DNA of 64,000 nt, taken from Flammula alnicola. Lineage: Eukaryota; Basidiomycota; Agaricomycetes; Agaricales; Strophariaceae. The first letter of the stretch is position 1; each line of letters opens with the position of its first letter. A program made the translations under genes and the position numbers. The DNA lies in assembly GCA_015499995.1 (NCBI GenBank), contig JADNRV010000073.1:1-64000 (forward strand). The letters are read 5' to 3'. The notes under the pieces are model-generated. The model was given only the letters and a program-made list of their open reading frames with translations, was not told the DNA's origin and searched no databases. Below are positions 25,162 through 35,300 of the stretch, piece by piece.

Positions 25162-25578
25162 CTAATTTTCCCCATTGCTGTCCAGTTCTCCAACATCTAC
25201 TCTCTCCAAATTCGGATCCGTAGTAGGCAAATCATTTAGCTCCGAAACTCTTACTCCATTCAGAGGCATCGACGCCCACCTGCTTCGGTCCTGCGGAGAA
25301 GGAGCTCTACGACCTGCAGGCAAGAAATAATTCAATTCCAAGGCTGCGCCGTTTGCGTCGAACATATGGATTTCTGTTGCGTTGTATGTATTTTCCAAGT
25401 CCGCAGTGGTCCGCAGTGGCAAGGCGCCTACGATAATCGATTCGTAGCCAAAATGGAATATTTCGCCCTCTCGGGGCCCATCACATAAAAACATGACAAT
25501 ATCGCTTTCCGCTGTTGGGCCCATGGGCTGTGTGGCTGTCCTGGGAACTGCCAAAAACACTTCTTCGTACCGCAACAT
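25162..25578 (-). CDS. Uncharacterised small protein, divergent from the RTA1 gene
   Basis: An uninterrupted frame with first ATG at 25578 gives about 138 residues (the frame stays open to 25632 without ATG). Contents include FLAVPRTATQP, FHFGYESIIVGALPL, EIHMFDANGAALEL and RVSELNDLP; amino-acid use looks like real protein. No membrane helix, signal peptide or known motif. The start lies only about 75 bp from the RTA1 start on the other strand, which leaves little room for two promoters. It could be a remnant whose N-terminal exon was lost. Confidence 0.4.
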   Translation of the reverse strand: MLRYEEVFLAVPRTATQPMGPTAESDIVMFLCDGPREGEIFHFGYESIIVGALPLRTTADLENTYNATEIHMFDANGAALELNYFLPAGRRAPSPQDRSRWASMPLNGVRVSELNDLPTTDPNLERVDVGELDSNGEN

Positions 25579-26441
25579 AAACGCAACGATATCGTTCACC
25601 CATGCTTTATAAGACACAACGTTGCTTTCCACCCCCCCTCTCTATTCCACTCTGATGTTCATGGACCATCGGTCTGCGCTGTTTCTTCTGGTCGGCTTGA
25701 TGTCTTCCACTGGTGCTGCTCAACAGACAACTCTTCCTCGTGCTGATCCATTCGCTGACCCCAAGCATGACCCACACAATATTCTCAAGTACATCGCCTC
25801 GGACACCCTGGCGGGCATTGCACTCGGTAAGCTCTCACCAATTCAAAGTATCGTCGTAGCCTGGCTCATTCTGATTTCGTAATTCCAAGCTCTCGTCCTT
25901 TTAGTCGCAATTACGCAGACCTGGTTCATCAAAAAATGGGGCGCGAAATGGATGATGTCTATGACTATAGGAGCATATTGTATGTAGTAAACCACCAATT
26001 CCCTTTGACTTCGGGAAGACTAATGGGGGGATCTAGGTTTTGCAATCGGATTCGCCGCCCGCTTTGGATTGCATGCCCAACCAGACTCTTTGATGATCTA
26101 TATGATTCAACAGACCTTCATCATTCTTTCGGTGAGACATATATGCAACTCTTGAAGTTTTTTTTTTTATTCATTATTTCTCTTATTTAGCCGTGTGCCT
26201 TCATTGCTGCAGATTATGTGCTGCTTGGTCGACTTGCCAGATACCTCCTCGGAGTCGACGCAGACAAATATCTTCTTGTGCCTAGTCGGAGGCTCACGGT
26301 TGTGTATGTCGTGTCTGATGTGGTGACATTCCTCATCCAAGTCAGCATTCGCATTCGATTGTTGCATGTACTGTCAATACTGACTTTGGGTCTACTGTCT
26401 AGGGTGCAGGAGGTGGCATGGAGGCTGCAGGGACACATAGT

Positions 26442-27060
26442 GGGGAGGGGCAACGCCGGTTCTGCTGATTTTGTTTGTACTTGTTGTCCCGCCTTATGAT
26501 TCTGCATAAGAAATGGAAAAACAATATTAACGACATAACATGCCTCTTTCGCAAGGTGAAAAGTAAATCATAAGTTAAATAACATAGCTAGGCTTTCGCC
26601 TGAAAAAAATATAAAAAAGTTGCAGGATAAGGTCTGATCTATATGTAATGGGACGAAGAATGAACTGTAAATTTAAATTTTTTCAGGCGAAAGCCTAGAT
26701 AATAAACAAAGGTGTATTTTATCTCTATAAATGTGGTCAATAAAACCAAGTGGTGAGCTGCAATTTTGCTTTTAAAAATGAGGCAAAAACGCGGTCAAAA
26801 GCTTACCTAATGCATAATAAATGGACGCGTCTGCAAGCAAAAATAACACTGACATGCTGGTCAAGGCTTTGGATACCCAAAAATTCTATTGCCTTCTACT
26901 CTAATAAATCTCAACTAAATATTCTATGTGGATCATGCCTCTGGGACATGAAGATGTGTGATTATCGTGAAGCGCTAACAAATGTCAAGGGTTTCGCGGA
27001 TTTCGTGTGGCGGTGCCGTTAGTCAGCAGGCCATATCAACATCAGGCGCTGCCCCTCCCC
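26442..27060. mobile_element. TIR element inserted in the RTA1 exon, 9-bp target duplication
   Basis: The ends are inverted repeats: GGGGAGGGGCAACGCC on the left and GGCGCTGCCCCTCCCC on the right. The word ACACATAGT is present on both sides (26433-26441 and 27061-27069). The 619-bp body has no transposase. A 9-bp duplication suggests a Mutator-like origin, though an 8-bp hAT reading cannot be excluded because the end bases are ambiguous. Confidence 0.85.
26591..26695. mobile_element. Nested 105-bp hairpin element with TA flanks
   Basis: Inside the larger element, 21 bp starting GGCTTTCGCCTGAAAAAA recur inverted at 26675-26695. TA stands on both sides (26589-26590 and 26696-26697). This looks like a very short MITE that landed in the older one; alternatively it is an internal stem of the host element. 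Confidence 0.6.
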
Positions 27061-27643
27061 ACACATAGTCCCAGCATGGCAAAACTCGGCTCCCATGTAA
27101 GTTCGACGATTATTCATGGTAGTAGAACTATCTCACATTCCTTCAGATATTCCTTGTTGGTCTTATTGCGCAGGCGGTGTCATTCGTTTCGTTTTGTCTT
27201 CTATACCTGGTGTTCCTTTACCGCGTTCGGAAATACGCTCCAAAGACGTGGTCAATGGACGAAAGCAAAGTGTGGTACAACTCTTGGCTTGCCCTCGCGA
27301 GCGCCTTGATTGTTAGTTGTATTGGGATCTTGGTGCGTCGCAAAGATCCCTCGAGGTCATGGATTTGAGAGCTAATTTTGCCTTTTAGATTCGTTCAGGC
27401 TATAGGGTCGTGGAGTTGACTCAGGGCTTCCAAGGCCAGCTCGCAACATCCGAGCCATTGTTTTATGGATTGGACTCTCTTCCCTTATTTATTGCTATTG
27501 CTGTGTATATTCCTTTCTGGCCAGGACGGTTCATCGCTCCGACTACTCAGCGCAGTGAAACCGGTGAGGAGATTTTATTGACGAACGTCGATGGGCACGT
27601 ATACTCGAAATTACAGAAGGGCGCGAGCTCCTTCGGACGTTAG

Positions 27644-28071
27644 ACTATATATATGTGTCGTTTATTATGGATTAGAAAAATGGACAATTCTGAGGGTCTT
27701 CGCTTGGCTAAATGTCGATGGCTCGCTTCCTCGGAACAGCTGTAAAGTTATACTATAGAATGATTGTTCGGCAGCAGCTTTGGGTTGCCGACACCGAAAT
27801 CCCGGTTTATCCGGTTTGCGGCCTAAAACTCTCCGAGGGTTCTCCGTGAGCGCCCAACATTTACCAAATATGGTAGTTTCCCAAATTTAAATTTCCTCCA
27901 CGCATACCGAACAGTTGAAATCTATTTGCCCCGAAACGCGGTGAGCAGGTTACAACGAAGCGAGTATAATACAATAGGCATCTGACAGGGGTTAAAAAGT
28001 CAGAACATGAAACAATTCTACTCCCTAAGGTCGCCCCAGAAAAAGAAGTACGATTGTTGTGACTGTACTAA
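27644..28071. other. Intergenic between convergent genes, no gene seen
   Basis: 3' flanks of the RTA1 gene and the secreted-protein gene. No coding signal. Confidence 0.6.
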
Positions 28072-28959
28072 CTAAGCACAGTCGAAATAATTTCCTGGAA
28101 TGACTTCAGGACATCCTGATCTGTCTGCAATGCAATTTCAGTTTAACTACTTCGTTCATGGCTGCAAGAGAAAAGGGACCGCTCACCCTCAGTAGTAGGG
28201 CAGTCTGCTGGGTCATCGCAACATCTGATGCACGCTCGTGGTCCCGCAGGCTCGAGGAGTTCCACGTAGTGGTTGTACCTGTATATTGATCAATATGAAT
28301 CACCGAGGTCGAACGAAAAAAGGTCAAAGAGCGTACCCGGCACAAGCACTTCCAGCCGGATTTCCACTCCCACCCGCACCACCACTCGAATCATATTGTC
28401 CGCCCTCATCATCGGCGTTGATTCTATCGAGCGTGGAAGGGTTTATACAGCCCGTGACTACCGAAGTTATGAGCGAGATAATATAAAACAGTGGAAGCTA
28501 AAAACACAGACGTTGGGCGTACCGTCCACTTCCTGCCCCTGTTGTATAAGCCACATTGCGCCAGAAGCCACCTGGCATGACGCCCTGGTCAGGAGAGGAG
28601 TGCGCGGGCGGGGTGCAGTAGACAGTCGTTCCTCCAGGGTACTCGCTGTCGCCTACGTTCGTGTACGAATCTCTAGCCGGCACGAGGTCGTCTATTCAGG
28701 TTCCTCCATTTTTGGGCAAGGCGGTGTAGAATTTACCTTGGGACGACCAAGCTAATTCACGGTTAGTTCGTTCCCAGACGAATTGAAAAATCGTCGAGGC
28801 ACACCAATAATTATCAGCCCCATTGACGACCACGGTATTGTCGGGCGCAGCCCTCCTGCCCATGCCTAAGGGGTTTGGCTTGGCGAAAACATGGAAATCG
28901 ATGGCTCCAGATATGAGCAATGCTGCTAGCAGCGTCAAGGCCGTCGTTGTCGAGATCAT
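28072..28959 (-). CDS. Small secreted cysteine-rich protein, conserved in agaricomycetes
   Basis: Start at 28959 (MISTTTALTLLAALLISGA) is a signal peptide. Splicing through about five short introns gives NPLGMGRRAAPDNTV, ADNYCLVVPRDSYTN, VGDSEYPGGTTVYC, MPGGFWRNVAYTTG, RYAQLTGCINPSTLDRI, GGQYDSSGGAGG, ACAGYNHYVELLEPAG, RACIRCCDDPADCP and a C-terminus GCPEVIPGNYFDCA. The product is about 200 residues with paired cysteines, as in secreted disulfide-bonded proteins. I recognise the VGDSEYPGG ... RCCDDPADCP pattern from uncharacterised secreted basidiomycete proteins; no activity is known to me. Stop codon at 28072-28074. The upstream in-frame ATG at 29121 would bury the signal peptide, so it was not chosen. 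Confidence 0.82.
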
Positions 28960-29994
28960 TTTAATGTTCCAGTGATATCGATGCAGAGTGGAAGAATCAG
29001 ACAATTGCTGCAAGGCGATTATAATAGAATATGAATATAAGATAATAGGAAAGGCTGAAAGAGATTTGGTAAGTAATAGTATAGGGAGAGAAGCTTGCCC
29101 AGCTGACGGTTGGGACTTCATATATTTTGAGTTAGCCTCATTTTAGAATTTTATCGATCGATCCAACGCTCTTCAGAAAATCTGCTGGTAAGTAATCCGT
29201 TGTCCAGTAGTGATGATTCAACTTACAGATAGGTAGAGAATTATAACTGATCCTCTAAGTTAATAATTTGCTGACTCTAGTCTCCGACTCTCTGCAAATA
29301 CATGAACCCAAGACGGAGGGCTACATTAGCCGTTCTAAAAATAGATCTGCGCGCAGACAACGCGGGGTAAGAGCTCAAAGAGCACTCGAGATAAGATGAC
29401 ACTCTCTGTTTGCCTGATACGCACGAAACTCGTCATTGCTTGTCAATGAGGCTTTTCTTGAAGTTGTCAGCATTGGCAGGTGCGTGAAAGAGTCGTATTG
29501 CTAATTTCGGTGGGAGTATTATCGTGCGATAAGTATGCTATCCGATTGCGGTTCGACGGACATTGTTCGATTGAGTCCATCGGCAGAGGTGCCCCAAGAG
29601 TTCCAAGATGTCTAGCTCTCCCGTGTCTTCGTGATGATGGCAGTGATTTCTGCGCCCCATGATTGAAGAAGATAAAGATAGCGTACCCAAATTGCCAAAA
29701 TAAATTCATGATACGATAGAAGTAGCAAGCTCAGCAGCGCCTCAAGCTTGAATGCATTTGCTCGGTCTAGACGCGCGTTTGTGTGTTTTCAACATGAGAT
29801 AGTGGCAGGGAGTAGTATCAACTACTCGGTAGCCGTGTTCAAGGATCTGGTCAAGAAGGGATTGAAACAGATGTTCAATTCCGAGGTCAATGGAAGAGAC
29901 GCACCCAGAAGAAGGAATGCTATCGTTGTGGACATAATTTGGCATCAAGAACAGTGCTCCACACGGTACGCTGTCCAACCTATAGCCGTAGAGC
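28960..29994. other. Intergenic, no gene assigned
   Basis: Holds the promoter side of the secreted-protein gene and the downstream side of the gene at 29995. Short frames at 29467-29709 and 29742-29978 show no motif. A further 3' exon of the neighbouring gene could lie here but I could not place one. Confidence 0.45.
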
Positions 29995-30561
29995 CTATGC
30001 TGTCAGCCAGGGCCCAGTCAAAGGTCGAAGAAGAGGCACACCTTTATTGTCCAGGTACTTATCCATCGCAGTGAACGCACATCGCCTGATCTCCCTCTCC
30101 AACAGCCAGGCATCGTCGCACTGCACGACGCCGCAATCGTGCAGTACACAGATCGCCTCTAGGAACCACGTCCTTGAGCTGAACTCATTGGATACCTGGG
30201 TGGGGATCGCGACGGTGCGGAACATGGGCAACAAGCTGTCTTTGCCGACAACATCTTCGTACCCACCTAAAAAGGTCACGTCTGCGAGGCGCAGGATGGC
30301 GACGACGAGCGGCGAGGCGATGATGTTACTCGACTCGACCTCGAACTTCCACATTCCGACCGAGTCGTTGTCGACGATGTGGAACATGGTGCCAGAGGTG
30401 CCAATCGGTGATACGGCGGGGTTAGGGACGAAGAAAGCCCAGTTCCAGGAAGCGAGCTCGCCACGGTAGGTGAGCACGGCGTAGAGCAGCCCTGGCTCAA
30501 GCTCCTCCGCGTTGAGTGGGTGTGTCACCTGGGCGTCTGGGGCGTCCTGTGTGTCTGCCAT
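29995..30561 (-). CDS. Uncharacterised protein of about 188 residues
   Basis: Start at 30561 with a hydrophilic N-terminus (MADTQDAPDAQ), then LEPGLLYAVLTYRGE, SWNWAFFVPNP, MFHIVDNDSVGMWKFEVE, a hydrophobic PLVVAILRLADV and FSSRTWFLEAICVLHDCG. Similar architecture (a Trp-rich opening, then a SRTWFxEA...LxxxG block) occurs in uncharacterised agaricomycete proteins. No signal peptide. A GTGTGC donor-like site after DKYLDNKG means that the last 15 residues could be intron read-through and the true C-terminus may differ. No function can be given. Confidence 0.55.
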   Translation of the reverse strand: MADTQDAPDAQVTHPLNAEELEPGLLYAVLTYRGELASWNWAFFVPNPAVSPIGTSGTMFHIVDNDSVGMWKFEVESSNIIASPLVVAILRLADVTFLGGYEDVVGKDSLLPMFRTVAIPTQVSNEFSSRTWFLEAICVLHDCGVVQCDDAWLLEREIRRCAFTAMDKYLDNKGVPLLRPLTGPWLTA

Positions 30562-31701
30562 CGGATACTAGGAGAGGTATTAGGATCAGGGTAGGATCGT
30601 GAGTGAAAAATAATATCTTTATCTCGAAATGCCCAGAAGACTGTCTCAGCCACTTGATTGAGCTTCCCAGACGGAATCTTGCCCTTATTTGGCATCCTTG
30701 CTCCGTGCCTGCACCTCCGTTGGCCGCAGTGTGGGAGGTGCAGAGCCGATGTGCAAGAGGGCCTACAGTGGAGGGAATGGTCGCAGTACAAGTTGCGTTC
30801 TGTTTTTTAAAAAATATTCTTCCACAATAAGTAGCAAGTCGGGGTCGGGGTTTGGCTGTCCCAAGCTCATCCCCCGAATGACTTAAGATAAGGTCAGGCT
30901 GGGAGTCTAGATCTGAAGTTGTCGTAATATCCGGAAATTATTTTTGTGTTTTGTTCACTGTGTTACTCGTGGATATAGCTGAGGTTATTTCTGGAAATTA
31001 GAGCCCTAGCTCGATTGCTGGGAGCGTTGAGACGAATGTTAGGGTTTCGAATGCGAGCGATATTGCTCGAATGAGGCGGGGATCGCAGAAGGTGGTAGAT
31101 ATGGACAGAGGGTTGACTGAACCTTTTCCTCAGAGATGCTCCTAGCCGATAAAGTCAAGCGTCTGACTGTTCTTGGTTCAGAATGGTCCATGCATTGAGA
31201 ATAATCGTCGCGCGCTGGATGAAGTCGTTCTGAGATGTACCGGAATTTGGAAGACAAGTTTTATTGGGTATATGCTCTTCAGCGCTTCAACAATCGTTCG
31301 GGATATGATATCCAAGAATCCGGAACACTAGTACCGTAAAATGTATGCATACGTAATGGTAAGCTCCTTGTCAATGTCTTGAAGCTGGCAAAGGAAGGCG
31401 TACCTCATCCGAATTGTCTGATTTTGAAATCCTCCAAACCCCGTCCCCTTCGATATTCCTGTCAATACGCACTATCCCCGTCCCATAAAAAATACGGCAT
31501 AAAACGCCACGTCTGCCAAATCTATCACGACTTTTCCAGGAGATGTCAAGGACCGGCCGAGATCGATCCTGACGGTTGCGCATGGTTCTGGACAATGTGA
31601 CGATATCATACCATGCACTCTTTATCAATTATTATGGAAAATAAAGGCCATAATAGGGACTCACCAGTAGGCGTCGTGTTTGCTGCACCATGCTATCGGA
31701 A
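30562..31701. other. Intergenic, no gene assigned
   Basis: A minus-strand frame at 31371-31628 has no motif, though it could be a 3' exon of the broken gene next to it. Nothing else is supported. Confidence 0.4.
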
Positions 31702-32067
31702 TCAGCATGACAGCCATCCATGAGCGGCTTGAATGGTGAGTTTGAGAAACTCATAGACATTTTTCGGATGGGGAGGTAAGGCCAAAGTCTGAATCCGATG
31801 GTTAGCTGTATTGAAGTCGTCTGTGGGTGTTAGAACAAGCAAGAAAATTTTGCGTGTTACATCAGGGTAGCAACGCTCTTTTGCTTTAAACAGCCACGTC
31901 GCCACGGCGTCGGGCTCCCTCTTCGCTCCCGTTTCCTGCAGTATTTTACATAATTGCTGCGGAATATAGTCCAGACATCTCTTGCATGTTTCTTGCGACT
32001 TAGTGGGAGTGACGCTCTATCCAGGACTTCCAGAGGGTGGGGGAGATTGAAGACTTCGAGACGACAT
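31702..32067 (-). pseudogene. Uncharacterised gene fragment with an in-frame stop
   Basis: One frame from ATG at 32067 reads MSSRSLQSPPPSGSPG, then a TAG at 32019-32017, then continues cleanly: SVTPTKSQETCKRC, LDYIPQQLCKILQETGA, REPDAVATWLFKAKERCYPD, VTRKIFLLVLTPTDDFN and LPPHPKNVYEFLKLTIQAA, stopping at 31702. The downstream part looks like a real helical protein domain. Either TAG is a nonsense mutation, or it sits next to an exon border (AG precedes the next codon) that I could not confirm. It is divergent from the large gene at 32323. Family unknown. Confidence 0.42.
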
Positions 32068-32322
32068 AGACGTTCGGGGAAAGCTAAATAAAGCGGGAGT
32101 CTGCGGAGAAAAAGTGAGTTTCTCAGGCACAATTTACCCATTGGTCACTGTTCTGGACAATCGTTGCCGAAGAAGTCCAGGGAAGCTTTTACCTTGTCGG
32201 CTGTGAATTTGTTGTGCTGCGAGTCGGTAACATTTCGCGTGTTGAGCGCCTCGAGGCCGTCTTTTGACCTTTTCTCTCTCTCTTGCTCAGCCTGCGACTA
32301 GCGCTGCATATATGCGCCCGCG

Positions 32323-35300
32323 ATGGCTGCTTTCCTTCGCAAAAAGACAAAGCAGGATCCGATGAGCAAGGTCCTACCACCAGTGACTATATCCAGCCCC
32401 ATTTCGCCACCTCCGTTGTTCGCCCGCTTTGCGACGACTGCTCAAAACAATACCACCAATGCTGCGAGCCAGCGGATCGTGTCGTCGCCGATGGCGCTCG
32501 CCAGCCGGAAGGAGTCGCAGAAGGGAGGAGCTGGGAGAGCAACCACTACTTCGTTGGCTGCTGGCAGTCGAGAGGCGGAGGCGGCACGCAGGAGGGTGCT
32601 GGAACAGGCTCAGGCCTCCCAGCCGTCAGTCAATGGGACGGTATATGCTTCAAGTTCGAGCACGTCGCGGTATCCACAGGCCCAATCTTCTCGACCAATT
32701 TCGCATCTGGGGCCAGACAAACCACTTCCATCTCCAGTCGCCATTCAACCTCCTCAATCTCCTGTGAATCGGCGCACGCCCGCCGGCTACGGTCAGGGGC
32801 CTCCTCCTACCTTCCAGACCCAAAATCAAGGTGTACGCTCTCGAGCGTCGTTGGACATGCGAGATCTCGAGAACAAACCTCTTCCTCGCGCTGGATCGGC
32901 GCGAGCCTACTGGCAGGATCCCAAGCCTCCTTCTACTAATTACGAATTCACACCAAAACCACCACCGAAACGTAATGGATCAGTTTCGACGGCAGCAGCA
33001 CCCCGATCGGTTCAAACCCAACCGGCAAGATGCAGCCTATACCCCCTGCGGCTTTTGGACAGCAGCGCCCACCTACGGCCGACGACGAGAGCTTTGCTGG
33101 GCAAACCTTACCGCCACACTTATCGAACGGCCCTGTATCGAGGAAAGATTTTCCTCCAGACAGTGTCAATAGAATCGGGGGCGGCTCGTCGAACCGGATG
33201 AGCATGGTCGGGTCTCAGCAAACACGACCACAAGGGACTCCAATGTCGGACCGTGTACTTGATTTACCTCCTGATGCTGCCTTATTCCAGGTAAGTAAAT
33301 TCAAGCTCGCTTCTGCCCCGTTTCTGCATCCCCGACTTCATTGCAATTGCATCATCATGATTCATCGCCCAGTTCACTTACCGTGCTGATGACGGAGGAG
33401 CAAGGTTAATCCCTGCATGCTCAGATTTCTCCCTCCGTGAAAATCTCGTCGACTCTGGTGATGTTGGGTTCTAGGCAGATAAGCTTGACCTCTCCATATG
33501 CGGTCGGATGCACGTAATGCCATCGACGAGGTAGATTTTCCACACGTTGTGATCTCGTCTCGCGTAAAGCCTGCCGCCCTTTTACATGTGTCTTTCTTCC
33601 CTCCGACCATTTTTTACACGTCTCGCATTTTATGCGTATCGGTGCTTATGGTCTGATAACTTATTCTCTTATCCCCTCGATAGGAATACAGCGATACTAT
33701 CACTATCCCAAGTGCTCCGAGCTCCCTGAACTCGCGCCGACCTCCTCCTTCCAGTACCTTAAAGTCTACCGAACAGGTGCCTGGTGCCAACCAACCATCA
33801 TCGGTGAGTTACATCTTAAGTTAGCATGACATCATGAACTTTTTTATCTGAACGTCAATCCCGCTTTCGCTTTATATGATATTAGAGCATTCATACGGAA
33901 ACCGATAGGAACCCACTTCAACCTCAACCCTCCATACCACAGTTCGATCGCAATAGACCACCACGCACGGCCAGTCCACCTTTGCCCCCTCCGCTACCTG
34001 CTATGGGCGTCACGACAAGCCACGTAGTAGTGTCCGACCTGCTTCCTTCTTCTTACAAGGACTTCTCGCCGCCTCGTGTTCAGACCAACACGAACGTACC
34101 AAATTCCGCGTACAACAATGCCAATAACGGAAACCAATATCAACCGCAGCAACAGTTTCCCAACCGAGCCAACAGTCGCTCAACATCACCTCCCCTGCCG
34201 CCTGGCGCCGCCCTTCCTGCAAATTTTCACCCCTTCCAAGTTCGAAGTCAGGATGCTCCGCCACCTCCCAGATCAAGGCCACTGCCATCTGTTCACCACA
34301 CCTCCAGAAACAACGTCCGTTTCCTGACCCGCATCCACACGTCGCTCAGCCGCCTCCTTTGCAGCCTGCGGAAGTCTCGTTGCGTAAATCTCTCAGTTTC
34401 CAGGCAACTATTGCGCCTTTGAAAGGCAAGCCGCGGATTTTTGCGGCTATGGAGGCGCAGGAGAACGAATTGGAGAAAGTGCCAGATATTCAACCACCAC
34501 CACCGCCACAACCACAACTAATGCCACAACGTCAGCGACAACATCAACGTCAGGATCAGCAGCAACCAGCACCCCATCATGTCATAACGAAACGCCCGCC
34601 TCCGAACCAGCAAATCCAGCACCAACCACACCATCAGCTGCTGCCGTCGGTAGAATTAGAATTCTCGACTCCGATGTCTCGCTTTGATCCCCTTCCTAAT
34701 GAGTTCTCGAACGGAAACGCGTTCGAGGCAGATCTGCGGTCTTCCTCTACGTATAAAACGCCTCCTACTCACCAAAGACCTCTTCCTGAACAAGCCACCC
34801 ACATCAATCGGAAGCCGCTCTCAATGCATCGCGCCCTAATAGTTCTCGGTCTGTACCTCATCAAGATGAACCTCGTCAGCAACTGCTCTCGCCACAAAGT
34901 ACACCTCGTTCACGGAAACTCAGCAAACCGCGTACCAACCAGATTCCTCCTCTCTGCATACCACCCCAATGCATCCAGTACGACCCTTCCTGGCACACCG
35001 AGTCTTATAACAAGGTCCATCAACACGGCGGGCATCGTGCCATTACCAAATCTCACCCCGTCAACACCACCACCGTCATTGGAGCCTGTGGTGCAGCTGG
35101 ATGAAGACACGATTAGAAATGCCGGTATCCCACTTGACGACGATCCATTTGCGCGAGTGGAAGGTGTGACCCTGTTGAAGCCCACGACACCACCGCCTGC
35201 AAAGGAGGGCAGCATCAAGCGGCAGCGTGCCAAGGGATCGCTGAAAGGTGTATCTTCAGACAACGTCGCGGAGGATTTAGTAAACGGCTCTCGCGATGAC

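Larger units (their letters stand above)
25654..27643 (+). pseudogene. RTA1-family seven-helix membrane protein, coding exon split by a 619-bp insertion
   Basis: RTA1-like proteins are fungal seven-transmembrane proteins linked to lipid export and resistance to membrane stress. Exons joined by GTAAGC, GTATGT, GTGAGA and GTCAGC introns give an N-terminal signal-like helix, TWFIKKWGAKWMM, then MIYMIQQTFIILSPCAFIA and DYVLLGRLARYL, the family core, and VSDVVTFLIQ. After the break follow MAKLGSH, IFLVGLIAQAVSFVSFC, IRSGYRVVELTQG and EPLFYGLDSLP. Between GAGGGMEAAGTHS and PSMAKLGSH lies an inserted element (26442-27060). Deleting it plus one 9-bp duplicate restores an exact open frame. As read, the allele cannot make the full protein unless the insert is spliced out; using the GT and AG inside the duplicates would lose one base. 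Confidence 0.85.

Noticed and set aside
26433..27069. RTA1 insertion acting as a clean introner-type intron
   Set aside because: Using GT and AG inside the target duplicates would drop one base and shift the frame.
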